A DNA stretch of 64,000 nt, from NCBI GenBank assembly GCA_002953655.1, contig CP025839.1, positions 1,116,001 through 1,180,000 on the forward strand. Reading direction: 5' to 3'. The translations under genes and the position numbers were made by a program. This document shows, in pieces, positions 48,725-57,492 of the stretch. The stretch's first letter is position 1, and the number at the start of each line of letters is the position of its first letter. The notes beneath the pieces were generated by a model. That model was not told where the DNA came from. It was given only the letters and a program-made list of their open reading frames with translations, and ran no database searches. This DNA comes from Latilactobacillus sakei. Lineage in GTDB: Bacteria; Bacillota; Bacilli; Lactobacillales; Lactobacillaceae.

Positions 48725-49807
48725 TTAACTAAATTGCTTTTTAATTCCTGACCATCCTAAATGGAGGAGCCAGCTGAGCATAAACGCGCCGGTTGCCGTG
48801 CTCAAGTAGGCAACCACAATCATCGTCCCCATTGGTAATCGTAACCAAGTTGACTTAAAAACTAGCAATAAGGCTTGAAAAACAAAAACATTAGCTAAAT
48901 ACGTCCGATAAGCATAAACCGCTAGCCATTTGAACCAGGGTAACTTAGGTGATTGATTAACAATCATTCTTGAGGCAAACGTAAAGACTGTCAGAATAAT
49001 CATCAAACTGTATAAGCTTTGCAAGGTATTCAAATAAGGCGCGTGGCCAAAGTTAACATCACCAGGATAAGCTAATAAGGCGCGTACTGATAAACCGCCC
49101 ACTACTAAGCCAACAGGTAGTAATGCAAAGCGAATTCGATTTAACTGCTTAAAAATTGCTTCATGATAGACAAAACCGGCAACGCCATAAATCCCATAAA
49201 TTAGAAAACTGACGACCAAGCGGTCTAATAAATACCAGCTTTCAGCTAATGGGCCGTTTAAAACCTGCATACTATAAAAAGAGTACCATCCGATATAAAA
49301 AACAGTAGCCCCGATGAGTACCGGCCAAACGAGTTTACGGTTGGCAAAAACGCGATAGCCCAACCAAATAAAGAACGGCATCAATAATTGAATTTGTAAC
49401 ATCATGACCGTATACCATAGATGCGGTGCACCATCACCTGTGACAACTTTCAATAAAAAGGTTCCCACATTAGTGTATGGTGTTTTTTGTTGCACACCTG
49501 GGAATACCAATAAATAAGCGATTGTCCATAGTAAATATGGTACAACGAGTTCAAAAAATTTATCCTTTAAAAATTCAAAATAAGATGTTTTCTCACTGGT
49601 TTTAACCATATTGTAGACAATGGCAAAAATAAACATCGGTGCTGTGTACTTAGCAAATACATAAAGTGTTCCAACAAAAGCCGCCGTCGTCTGATTATGA
49701 CAATTAGCCAATGCGAAACTTAATATGGTTTGTAACATGACCGCCGTCACGGCTGATACTTTTTGAAAATCACTAACGTTTATTTTAGTCTTTTGATCTT
49801 CGAACAT
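48725..49807 (-). CDS. Acyltransferase-3-like multi-pass membrane protein in the mdc operon
   Basis: This 360-residue protein has about ten membrane segments and the overall pattern of the acyltransferase-3 (OatA/IcaC-like) family: YVFAKYTAPMFIFAIVYNM near 50, VVPYLLWTIAYLLVFPGV near 88 and GAPHLWYTVMMLQIQLLMPFFIWLG near 128. The Arg and His expected in the first segment of acyltransferases (RxxAxxxVxxxH) are not visible; the stretch reads KVSAVTAVMLQ. Such members may move a substrate rather than acylate it. It lies between mdcG and mdcB, 15 bp after mdcG, where a malonate transporter would be expected and is otherwise missing. GAGGGTGG precedes the ATG at 49807. Function unknown. Confidence 0.65.
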   Translation of the reverse strand: MFEDQKTKINVSDFQKVSAVTAVMLQTILSFALANCHNQTTAAFVGTLYVFAKYTAPMFIFAIVYNMVKTSEKTSYFEFLKDKFFELVVPYLLWTIAYLLVFPGVQQKTPYTNVGTFLLKVVTGDGAPHLWYTVMMLQIQLLMPFFIWLGYRVFANRKLVWPVLIGATVFYIGWYSFYSMQVLNGPLAESWYLLDRLVVSFLIYGIYGVAGFVYHEAIFKQLNRIRFALLPVGLVVGGLSVRALLAYPGDVNFGHAPYLNTLQSLYSLMIILTVFTFASRMIVNQSPKLPWFKWLAVYAYRTYLANVFVFQALLLVFKSTWLRLPMGTMIVVAYLSTATGAFMLSWLLHLGWSGIKKQFS

Positions 49808-49822
49808 TTTTTCCACCCTCAT

Positions 49823-50419
49823 TTATGACCAAAGTTCTTTGGTTAATAGCGGGCCTGCATCGGTTTTTAATAAAATCTTTTTAGCCGGTGTTCGCAAATA
49901 TTCCTTTAATGCAAAACCACCCTTGGCGGTTATCACTTGCGTATCAAACTGTTCGAAAAAAGAATGATTGGCAGCAATTACCGTAAGCGGTAACTCTGCC
50001 GGCGCGTTAGCATATAGCAATAAATCAAAATCACTCGTCGGCTTAATGGCACTAATACCAGATGATAATTCAAACCCTAAGCTGCCACCAACACCCCATT
50101 TGAACCCTGATAATATTTTTCTAGCAGCATGATATTGTGCATAAACCGGAAATTGTGCGACTTCAGTGACTCTGAAAGATTCACGCGTCGTAATTTCCCA
50201 GGGATGAATAACAGCTTGAATTGCATCAGCAGGAATTTCGAGAGCAAACCGCTGATTCCGAGCTACTCCGCGAAGGCCGACTGGTACGAGATCTGACTGA
50301 CTAGCAATTCCCCGTCGAATAACGCCGAAAACCTGTTTAGTCAGCGCTAATTGGGCCACTAAAGCTGGTTGTTGAATAATTTCACGATCAAAGCGAACAA
50401 TATCATGTGCAGATTTCAT
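49823..50419 (-). CDS. mdcG: Phosphoribosyl-dephospho-CoA transferase MdcG
   Basis: MdcG attaches the dephospho-CoA-derived prosthetic group to the acyl-carrier subunit MdcC. The 198-residue protein carries a nucleotidyltransferase-type site: WGVGGSLGFELSSGISAIKPTSDFDLLLYA near 110-138, with a glycine-rich loop and the SDFD acidic pair. The N-terminal half has the MdcG-type VGLRGVARNQRFAL block near 47. It is four bases behind mdcDE and is followed by the membrane gene. Confidence 0.9.
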   Translation of the reverse strand: MKSAHDIVRFDREIIQQPALVAQLALTKQVFGVIRRGIASQSDLVPVGLRGVARNQRFALEIPADAIQAVIHPWEITTRESFRVTEVAQFPVYAQYHAARKILSGFKWGVGGSLGFELSSGISAIKPTSDFDLLLYANAPAELPLTVIAANHSFFEQFDTQVITAKGGFALKEYLRTPAKKILLKTDAGPLLTKELWS

Positions 50420-50423
50420 TTAA

Positions 50424-52106
50424 TTAAGCATCCCATTCTTCGTCCATTTTTGCTTGGACCTTATTAGTTTCAACACGGCCCATTTTGACAGCAATGTCAT
50501 TTGTATAGCGATTCGTCAACATCGTATCGTTTGTATGACGAACATCTTCAATGGCATCATTAACGGCTTCAATCACAGTTGCAACGTTATCAGTCGTCGT
50601 TTTTTGATCTGTCACACCATCTAAGAAACAATACAAGGCACCTAATTTATTATAATTACGGATATCGTAGGCAATTGAAGGTACTTTTTCCGCTGCTGCT
50701 TCAATTTCAGCAATTGATCGTTTAGTAATTCGGCTAGCACTTGCTTTAGACATCGCTTGAACAGTAATTGCGTCACTGTTTAAAGCAATTAACCGACTAG
50801 ATTGTAACCCATGCGCCAAGAAAGCACCTGAAATAGCATTACCAACAACCACCCCAATTACCGGGTGCCCTGCTTGCCGTAATTTGGCATAAGCCGCTGC
50901 ACTATTTGCTAACGCCACATGAATCCCGATTAATTCTTCGTTATAACCGTAAGCTTGACTAGGGACATCAATGACGACAACGATTGGTCGTTTAACGATC
51001 TTATTTTGATCTTCTTCATAGACGTGATTTAAGATTTGTGCCATCCGGAAGCCTTCTACTAAGCCAACTTCACCATCTCGGACGCGATACATTGGATTTT
51101 TACCATCCGGTACAATTGTCGTTACGACAGCATCTTCATTAAAACGATCTGAATCACCGTAATAAACAGTACTAATTGTTGAACTTGGATTCTTTAACCC
51201 AGTTAGCGCTTGGAACCAGTCGTACCCAACACTGGCGGTTGCCGGTGTTGCTTGTTCAGTAATCACTGGTAGCTCAACTACTTGTGTTTGGTGTTTGGCA
51301 AGTATTTGATTATAGTCTTCAATGGCCATTGGTTTTGAAAGATCGAGTTTTGCCAATAATGACAAGTAAAAGTCAGCATTTTCACTACGGTGGCTATCTT
51401 TACGTTCAACCATTGCCGCCACGATTGCATCCTTAACATTTTCGACACTATCAGTCACCAATTCATCAATAATTTGAGCTTCAACGCGTTGACGGGCACC
51501 AATTGTATTCCAAATTAAATCTTTGTCGCTGGAATCAAATTCGCGGACACCGGCTTCTTGTTCGATTACTTCTGGGCCATTCAAGCCAACCCGCGCTTTT
51601 TTAGTCGTAATTAAATAACTCATTAAAGCTGAAGTAATGGACATCCCACCAAATGAACCAACTCGTCCAGGGACAACCCCAATGACGGGCACGTATTTTT
51701 TAAGCGCCACAATTAAGTTGCTAATTTCAGAAATTGAAAGTAGACCATAGTTGGCTTCTTGTAGCCGCACGCCACCAGTATCTAACACGATGATTGGGAA
51801 AATTTCATTACCATTTTGATTTTCAGTTAGGGCATGTGTTAGTGCAGCGATAATCTTTGCACCTGAAACTTCGCCAATCCCACCACCTTGGAAACTACCT
51901 TCCATTGCGATTACGACAACTTCTTTATTACCAATCGTCCCACGTGACACAATAATGCCATCATCACTTTCTGGGACAATTCCTTGGGCAATCAAGTTAG
52001 GGGCTGTCATTTGGTCAAAAGGACCAACTAATTCGCGACCAGTCGGTGTGTCTAATAAAGCATTCACCCGTTCGCGGGCCTTTAATTCTACAAAACTATT
52101 TTTCAT
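50424..52106 (-). CDS. Malonate decarboxylase beta-gamma fusion (MdcD-MdcE)
   Basis: This 560-residue protein joins two carboxyltransferase-fold subunits that decarboxylate malonyl-ACP. Residues 1 to about 275 match MdcD (beta): LVGPFDQMTAPNLIAQGIV, then EGSFQGGGIGEVSGAKIIAA near 70 and PGRVGSFGGMSITSALMSYL near 145. From about 295 the chain matches MdcE (gamma): YDWFQALTGLKNP, then VVIDVPSQAYGYNEELIGIH near 395 and VVVGNAISGAFLAHGLQSSR near 432. In the well-known Klebsiella and Acinetobacter systems these are separate genes. The linker around 270-290 is Thr/Ala-rich. The start overlaps mdcC by 11 bases. Confidence 0.9.
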   Translation of the reverse strand: MKNSFVELKARERVNALLDTPTGRELVGPFDQMTAPNLIAQGIVPESDDGIIVSRGTIGNKEVVVIAMEGSFQGGGIGEVSGAKIIAALTHALTENQNGNEIFPIIVLDTGGVRLQEANYGLLSISEISNLIVALKKYVPVIGVVPGRVGSFGGMSITSALMSYLITTKKARVGLNGPEVIEQEAGVREFDSSDKDLIWNTIGARQRVEAQIIDELVTDSVENVKDAIVAAMVERKDSHRSENADFYLSLLAKLDLSKPMAIEDYNQILAKHQTQVVELPVITEQATPATASVGYDWFQALTGLKNPSSTISTVYYGDSDRFNEDAVVTTIVPDGKNPMYRVRDGEVGLVEGFRMAQILNHVYEEDQNKIVKRPIVVVIDVPSQAYGYNEELIGIHVALANSAAAYAKLRQAGHPVIGVVVGNAISGAFLAHGLQSSRLIALNSDAITVQAMSKASASRITKRSIAEIEAAAEKVPSIAYDIRNYNKLGALYCFLDGVTDQKTTTDNVATVIEAVNDAIEDVRHTNDTMLTNRYTNDIAVKMGRVETNKVQAKMDEEWDA

Positions 52107-52395
52107 CAGCTAGTTCCTCCATTGCTTGTGTTAATCGGAGATAAACGACACCTGGTGTTGCACCAAAGTCATTAATCACAATGTCGGCCGAAATTGGATA
52201 GCGATCAAAGAAACGGGTTAAAACATTTCCCCATACCTCGTCAAAACCGTCACTACCGGTGCAGACTTTAACTGTTGATTCAGCTTTAGTGGTTGGAAAC
52301 ATTAAAATTTCCAAATCTCCTGATCCAACGACCCCGACGTGTACTCGTTTATTAATGGGTTGGCTTGTTTGATATTGATAAGCTAATTGTTCCAT
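52096..52395 (-). CDS. mdcC: Malonate decarboxylase acyl carrier protein (delta subunit)
   Basis: MdcC carries acetyl and malonyl groups on a phosphoribosyl-dephospho-CoA arm. The 99-residue protein has the attachment motif VGVVGSGDLEIL with Ser25, the same position as in Klebsiella MdcC, and the conserved FDRYPISADIVINDFGATPGVV near 63-84. GGGAGATTATC precedes ATG 52395. It is 15 bp behind mdcA and overlaps mdcDE. Confidence 0.94.
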   Translation of the reverse strand: MEQLAYQYQTSQPINKRVHVGVVGSGDLEILMFPTTKAESTVKVCTGSDGFDEVWGNVLTRFFDRYPISADIVINDFGATPGVVYLRLTQAMEELADEK

Positions 52396-52410
52396 GATAA
52401 TCTCCCTTTC

Positions 52411-54057
52411 CTATGACCAAGTTCTGAACTTCATTGGTGGTTGATATAGGCCATCTGACCATTCAACCAAATCATCAATTGTTTGCGCTGCTAATAATGA
52501 ACGTTTTGCATCGCTTCGTTTGATACCCAAGTCTTCAGGCAGTTTAACAATCCCAGCTCGGCGTAATTGATCCAATGATTCTTTAGTACTTGTCATGCCA
52601 AGTGGTGTTACGCCACCAATTGCGGCAATTGCGGCTTGACGCTGTTCTTTGCTAGTTGTCTTGTAAAGATAGGCAATCCCTTCTTCAGTCACAATATGCG
52701 TTGTATCTTCGCTATAAATCATAACGGGAGCATTTGCTAGGCTCGCTTGTTTTTGAACAGCAAGCGCATCTAAGGTTTCAACAAAAACTGGCTTCTTATT
52801 AGAACCGTATGTTTCAACCATTTGGACGACTAGTTTTTGGCCTTTGCCTAAAGGATTTTCTTCATCACGTAATGATTGCCATGCCGGTGTTGAATGACGA
52901 CGCCCACCAGGATTATGACCCATGTTAGGTGCACCACCAAAACCAGATAGACGACCTTTGGTAACAGTTGAAGAATTACCATCATAATCTAATTGCAGTG
53001 TTGAACCGATAAACATATCAACCGCATATTGCCCAGCCACTTGGCCTAGGACCCGGTTACTGCGCATCGTGCCATCTTGGCCTACGAAGAAAATATCAGG
53101 ACGAGCAGCGATATATTTTTCCATCCCAACTTCGCCACCAAAACTATGGATACTTTCAACCCAACCAGATTCAATCGCTGGAATAATTGTTGGATGTGGA
53201 TTTAAAGCCCAATTTTTAGCAATTTTCCCCTTAAGACCTAATGCTTCACCGTAAGTTGGTAAGAGGAGTTCAATGGCAGCTGTGTTGAAACCAATCCCAT
53301 GATTAAGTGATTGGACACCATGTTCTGCATAAATCCCTTTAATCGCCATCATTGCCATTAGAATCTGAAGTTCCGTAATATTTTGTGGATCACGGGTAAA
53401 GAGCGCTTCTAATTCATAAGGTTTGTCCGCTGGAACAACAACATCCACCCAGCCAGCAGGAATATCAATCCGTGGTAATTCATCAACAACTTCATTGACT
53501 TGAACGATCACAATCCCGTCTTTAAAAGCGGCTGCTTCAACAATCGTTGGTGTTTCTTCGGTATTAAAGCCGGTATATAAATTTCCTGCTTTGTCCGCTT
53601 TATCCGCAGCCACCAATACGACATTAGGAATTAAATCAATGAATAAGCGACCATATAGTTCTAAATAAGTATGAATGTCGCCTAATTTCATTTTGCCGTC
53701 TTCGATCATTTGCGCAACACGAACACTTTGTGCCCCTGCATATGAAAAATCAATTTTTGAAGCAATTTGGCGTTCAAAGATATTCAAATGTTCAGGACGT
53801 GAAATACTCGACATAATCATGTGTAAATTGTTTACTTTTTCAGGGTTAACTTGTTCTAAACTTTGTGACAAGAAACTGGCTTGCTTTTGATTATCCCCTT
53901 CTAAAACGACCTTATCACCAGGGGCGATTAAGGCCTCTAGAACTGTGATAATTTGGTCTGTTTCGACATACTTACCAGTCATTAACTGACTAATTTTCGC
54001 TAATCGTTGTGCTTTTTGAACTCGTTTCGTGTCCCAATTGCGTTGTGGTTTTTCCAT
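52411..54057 (-). CDS. mdcA: Malonate decarboxylase alpha subunit (ACP transferase)
   Basis: MdcA swaps acetyl for malonyl on the carrier protein (acetyl-ACP:malonate ACP transferase) and belongs to the CoA-transferase fold. The 548-residue protein has the start RNWDTKRVQKAQRLAKISQL, LEGDNQKQASFLSQSLEQV near 54, FSYAGAQSVRVAQMIEDGKMKLGD near 107 and SGFGGAPNMGHNPGGRRHSTPAW near 375, a family-specific run. Length is normal for MdcA. It starts five bases behind mdcH after GGAGATG. Confidence 0.94.
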   Translation of the reverse strand: MEKPQRNWDTKRVQKAQRLAKISQLMTGKYVETDQIITVLEALIAPGDKVVLEGDNQKQASFLSQSLEQVNPEKVNNLHMIMSSISRPEHLNIFERQIASKIDFSYAGAQSVRVAQMIEDGKMKLGDIHTYLELYGRLFIDLIPNVVLVAADKADKAGNLYTGFNTEETPTIVEAAAFKDGIVIVQVNEVVDELPRIDIPAGWVDVVVPADKPYELEALFTRDPQNITELQILMAMMAIKGIYAEHGVQSLNHGIGFNTAAIELLLPTYGEALGLKGKIAKNWALNPHPTIIPAIESGWVESIHSFGGEVGMEKYIAARPDIFFVGQDGTMRSNRVLGQVAGQYAVDMFIGSTLQLDYDGNSSTVTKGRLSGFGGAPNMGHNPGGRRHSTPAWQSLRDEENPLGKGQKLVVQMVETYGSNKKPVFVETLDALAVQKQASLANAPVMIYSEDTTHIVTEEGIAYLYKTTSKEQRQAAIAAIGGVTPLGMTSTKESLDQLRRAGIVKLPEDLGIKRSDAKRSLLAAQTIDDLVEWSDGLYQPPMKFRTWS

Positions 54058-54062
54058 CTAGT

Positions 54063-54971
54063 TCATCTCCATTTTCGATATAGAAACGTTGCATCATCAA
54101 TGCCATGTTGGCTGATATTAATCGTCCGGATTAACTGCTCTCCAAAATTAGCATGAATCAACTTTGTTAACGTATTGCCTGGCGGAAATTCAATCGTCAG
54201 ATCCATTCCCATTTCCTTAGCAACGGCCATCATTTGTCGCCATTGTACTGGTTGTTCAATATTGGCTAATAAATCTTGACGAATGGCTTCTGCATCCTGT
54301 GTGAGCCGCCCATCCGTATTCTTCAAGTACGGACAAGTTGCCGGCTGCAAAGTCAACTGGTTAATGTAAGGTCTTAATTGTTCAACGGTTGCTTGCATCA
54401 ACTTACAATGTGATGGCACCGGAACCTTCAATAACTTAGCAGTTCGTGCTTGACGCTGCTTAGCTAGTGCCAAAGTCTTCTCAAGGCCAATTATGGCACC
54501 CGAGATTGTATGCTGCATTGGGCAGTTCTCGTTTGAAAGATAGACCGGATAATCAGGATCAAATGTTTCTTGAACTACTTGAGCCGCCTCATCCCGGGTC
54601 AATCCAACCATAACACCCATCGCATAACCGCTTGGATAAGCAGCCTTCATTAACATTGCTCGTTGATAGACCAACCACACGGCATCATCAAACGATAACG
54701 TTTGACAAGCGACAGCAGCGGCAAAAGCCCCCAACGAATGTCCAGCAACCAAATCCGGCACGATGTCATTCTTTTGGATTTCGTCTAAAGCAAATAATGC
54801 CTTCACTAACAACGCCAATTGGATAAAGACGGTATCCTCATAATTCTGAGGGACATCAATTAATTGATAGCCCGTCACTTTAGCGACCCGCTCAAGGTAT
54901 TCAGCGGGAATATCTTGTAACATACCAACTTGTTGACTACCTTGCCCTGGAAATAAAAATGCTGTACTCAT
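54063..54971 (-). CDS. mdcH: Malonyl-CoA:ACP transacylase MdcH
   Basis: MdcH primes the carrier protein by transferring malonyl from malonyl-CoA. The 302-residue protein is a FabD-like transacylase with LFPGQGSQQVGML at the start, the nucleophile Ser in VAGHSLGAFAAAVA near 87, the malonyl-binding Arg in VWLVYQRAMLMK near 108, and the His of VPVPSHCKLM near 192. It is the first gene of the mdc operon, with AAAGGAGGAG before ATG 54971, and is divergent from the LysR gene. Its place in the operon separates it from the housekeeping fabD. Confidence 0.92.
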   Translation of the reverse strand: MSTAFLFPGQGSQQVGMLQDIPAEYLERVAKVTGYQLIDVPQNYEDTVFIQLALLVKALFALDEIQKNDIVPDLVAGHSLGAFAAAVACQTLSFDDAVWLVYQRAMLMKAAYPSGYAMGVMVGLTRDEAAQVVQETFDPDYPVYLSNENCPMQHTISGAIIGLEKTLALAKQRQARTAKLLKVPVPSHCKLMQATVEQLRPYINQLTLQPATCPYLKNTDGRLTQDAEAIRQDLLANIEQPVQWRQMMAVAKEMGMDLTIEFPPGNTLTKLIHANFGEQLIRTINISQHGIDDATFLYRKWR

Positions 54972-55057
54972 TAAATCTCCTCCTTTCGCAATTACCGATT
55001 ACTCTTTAATCTTAAGGGAGTTCTGTTATAATAAAAAATACTTAAAAAATGGAGAAC

Positions 55058-55074
55058 GATAACTAATAGGTATC
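55058..55074. promoter_or_regulatory. LysR-type binding box candidate in the mdcH-lysR gap
   Basis: GATAAC-TAATA-GGTATC is an imperfect inverted repeat of the T-N11-A kind used by LysR regulators. It lies between the divergent mdcH and lysR genes, 17 bp before the lysR start. A TATAAT at 55027-55032 could serve as a -10 box on the + strand. Confidence 0.4.
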
Positions 55075-55091
55075 AATTAAGGTGGTCAATA

Positions 55092-55952
55092 ATGAAATTA
55101 ATTCATTTACAATACTTTAAAAAGGTCTTTGAAACTCAAAATATTACGCAGGCAGCCAAGGCACTCTATATTTCACAGCCGGCACTTAGCCGCGCCATTA
55201 AACATCTAGAATCTGAGTTAGGGGTAACACTGTTTTATCACACCGGTCGTAATATTGAAGCAACACCATATGCCCATACCTTCTACCCCTACGTTACCAA
55301 GACACTAGCCATTCTTGATGACGGATTTCGCGCAGTTACTGCCTTAAATAAGGAGATTATTACCTCAGTGACACTTTGTTTAGAAGTCGCCTCTGTGTCG
55401 GTGCCAAACCTAATTCGAATTTTTTCAGAAAAACATCCTGATATTAAATTAACAATTATCCAACATCATCTCCCAGAAAATATTAATGAATCGGTTTTAT
55501 TTATTACATCGGATTCAAAGCCGGATTTAAATAATGTCCCGATTATAAGAGAGCCCGTCTTAGTCGCTATCCCGAAATCACATCCATTAGCTCACAAAGC
55601 AATTTTGCAAACAAGTGATATTGAACAAACACCCATTATTATGTTAAGTCCCAGCAATGCTTTTCGTAATACGATTGATATGGCGCTTGAAGCTAATCAT
55701 ATTCACCCTAAAATTAGTTCAACCACGGATGATCCTGGCACATTGCGCTCCATCATCAATCAGGGATTAGGAATCACCTTCTTCCCGCAAATTTCTTGGT
55801 CATATCGAGCTAACGATCACTTCGTCCTCAAAGAAATTGCGGATGTCTCAATTGAACGAACTATCTATCTTTCTTCAACACTGCGAAAAGATCACCCGCT
55901 TGTTGAAACAATTGTGACGACACTCCGAGAATGGTTCATCTGCCACAATTAA
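55092..55952 (+). CDS. LysR family regulator, probable activator of the mdc operon
   Basis: This 286-residue LysR protein has the helix-turn-helix in YFKKVFETQNITQAAKALYI and SQPALSRAIKHLESELGVTLF (residues 8-48) and an effector-binding domain from about 90 (VTLCLEVASVSVPNLIRIFSEKHPDIKL). It is divergently transcribed from mdcH, the arrangement of MdcR in Klebsiella-type loci, so malonate-responsive control of mdc is a fair inference. AAGGTGG precedes ATG 55092. It ends at a shared terminator. Confidence 0.88.
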   Translation: MKLIHLQYFKKVFETQNITQAAKALYISQPALSRAIKHLESELGVTLFYHTGRNIEATPYAHTFYPYVTKTLAILDDGFRAVTALNKEIITSVTLCLEVASVSVPNLIRIFSEKHPDIKLTIIQHHLPENINESVLFITSDSKPDLNNVPIIREPVLVAIPKSHPLAHKAILQTSDIEQTPIIMLSPSNAFRNTIDMALEANHIHPKISSTTDDPGTLRSIINQGLGITFFPQISWSYRANDHFVLKEIADVSIERTIYLSSTLRKDHPLVETIVTTLREWFICHN

Positions 55953-55998
55953 AAAAGGAACGGTTACTATCATTGATTGATAGTAACCGTTCCTTTTT
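55952..55998. terminator. Bidirectional terminator, lysR / dfrA
   Basis: AAAAAGGAACGGTTACTATC and one further base pair perfectly with their complement over 21 bp around TTGAT, giving T-runs on both strands. Confidence 0.95.
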
Positions 55999-56003
55999 GT
56001 TGT

Positions 56004-56504
56004 TTATTCAGTTATTCTTTGATAAATCTCAAAAATATGCGGGTATTGATTACGTTCATCAACCGTCCCTGCTTTTTGCGAGATTAATTTAAATTGCGTG
56101 TAGTCAATTGTGGGCATATAAACATCACCTTGGAACTTGGCGGCAATCTTCGTGACGTATAGATAATCGACATCGGCCGCAAAAAGTTTAAAGATATCAG
56201 CACCGCCGATAATGAACAACTTTTGCGTGGGATGTTCTTTTTGATAATCAAGCAGTTGTATGCGCTCATTAAAAACTAAAACGTCTTTGGCAACTGTCAA
56301 ACCACTTTGGCGTGTAATTACGATGTTTTGTCGGCCGGGTAACGGCTTTTTAGGCAAGCTGTCATACGTTTTGCGCCCCATAATGACTGCTTCGTTAATC
56401 GTTTCGCGTTTAAAATTAGCTAGATCATTGGGTAAGCGCCAAGGTAAATGCCCATCTTGACCGATTAAGCCATTTTGATCTTCAGCCCATAAAAATGCTA
56501 TCAT
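56004..56504 (-). CDS. dfrA: Dihydrofolate reductase
   Basis: This enzyme reduces dihydrofolate to tetrahydrofolate with NADPH, regenerating folate after thymidylate synthase. The 166-residue protein has MIAFLWAEDQNGLIGQDGHLPWRLPNDL at the start (with the substrate Asp in the LPND run), IMGRKTYDSLP near 41 and FIIGGADIFKLF near 95. Its AGGAGG ribosome site overlaps the thyA stop codon, so the two are coupled. Last gene of the ABC-F/thyA/dfrA run. Confidence 0.95.
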   Translation of the reverse strand: MIAFLWAEDQNGLIGQDGHLPWRLPNDLANFKRETINEAVIMGRKTYDSLPKKPLPGRQNIVITRQSGLTVAKDVLVFNERIQLLDYQKEHPTQKLFIIGGADIFKLFAADVDYLYVTKIAAKFQGDVYMPTIDYTQFKLISQKAGTVDERNQYPHIFEIYQRITE

Positions 56505-56514
56505 CTGCTACCTC

Positions 56515-57465
56515 CTAAACCGCAACGGGTGCTTTAATTGCGGGTTCTGATTCATAATTTTCCACTTTAATATCAGCAACATCAAAATCAAAGATACTCT
56601 GCTTGTCTGGATTTAACCACAATTTGGGGGCAGCATGCATTGGCCGTGCCAATTGAGTCTTCACTTGGGTCACGTGGTTACTGTAAATATGCGCATCTCC
56701 CAGCGTATGGATGAATTCACCGACTTCAAGCCCCGTTTCATGGGCAATCAAATGCGTTAATAACGCATAGCTAGCGATGTTAAACGGTACACCGAGGAAG
56801 ACATCGCCACTTCGTTGATAGAGTTGACATGAGAGTTTACCATCGTTGACGTAAAATTGGAACATGGTATGACAAGGTGGTAAAGCCATACTAGGCACAT
56901 CTTCTGGATTCCAAGCAGACACAATTAAGCGGCGTGAGTCAGGATTTTTTTTAATCATTTCGATGACATTTTTAATTTGATCGATGGTTTCGCCGGAACG
57001 TGTTTGCCAAGCGCGCCATTGCTTACCGTAAATATCACCTAATTCGCCATATTGTTTCGCAAATGCTTCGTCGGCTAAGATCCGTTCGTTAAATAGACGC
57101 ATTTGTTCTTGATAAACGGCTTTGAAATCAGCATCATCTTGGGCCCGATGACTGAAATCGGTCATGTCAGGGCCGCTGTAATCAGCACTTTTAACAAAGC
57201 GTTCAAACGCCCATTCATCCCAGATATGATTATTGTGTTGTAATAAATAACGAATATTAGAATCCCCTTTTAAAAACCACAAGAGTTCGCTCTTGATTAA
57301 GCCAAAGGGCACCTTCTTGGTTGTTAATAAAGGAAATCCCTCTTGTAAATTAAAACGCATTTGGTAGCCAAAGAGGCTGTAGGTACCGGTATTAGTCCGA
57401 TCTTCCTTGTAGTGCCCCTCTGCTAAGATTGTCCGTGCTAAATCGAGGTATACTTGTTCTGACAT
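56515..57465 (-). CDS. thyA: Thymidylate synthase
   Basis: ThyA methylates dUMP to dTMP using methylene-tetrahydrofolate. The 316-residue protein has [23 protein letters not shown] at the start, the catalytic Cys in [13 protein letters not shown] near 200, and [20 protein letters not shown] near 220. I chose the ATG at 57465 ([10 protein letters not shown]), which follows AAGGGAG; an upstream in-frame Met (57507) reaches into the repeat array and is rejected. A small insert typical of the Lactobacillus long-type ThyA is present near 90-140. Confidence 0.96.
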   Translation of the reverse strand: MSEQVYLDLARTILAEGHYKEDRTNTGTYSLFGYQMRFNLQEGFPLLTTKKVPFGLIKSELLWFLKGDSNIRYLLQHNNHIWDEWAFERFVKSADYSGPDMTDFSHRAQDDADFKAVYQEQMRLFNERILADEAFAKQYGELGDIYGKQWRAWQTRSGETIDQIKNVIEMIKKNPDSRRLIVSAWNPEDVPSMALPPCHTMFQFYVNDGKLSCQLYQRSGDVFLGVPFNIASYALLTHLIAHETGLEVGEFIHTLGDAHIYSNHVTQVKTQLARPMHAAPKLWLNPDKQSIFDFDVADIKVENYESEPAIKAPVAV

Positions 57466-57492
57466 GGTAATCTCCCTTTTGGATAGTTGTGG

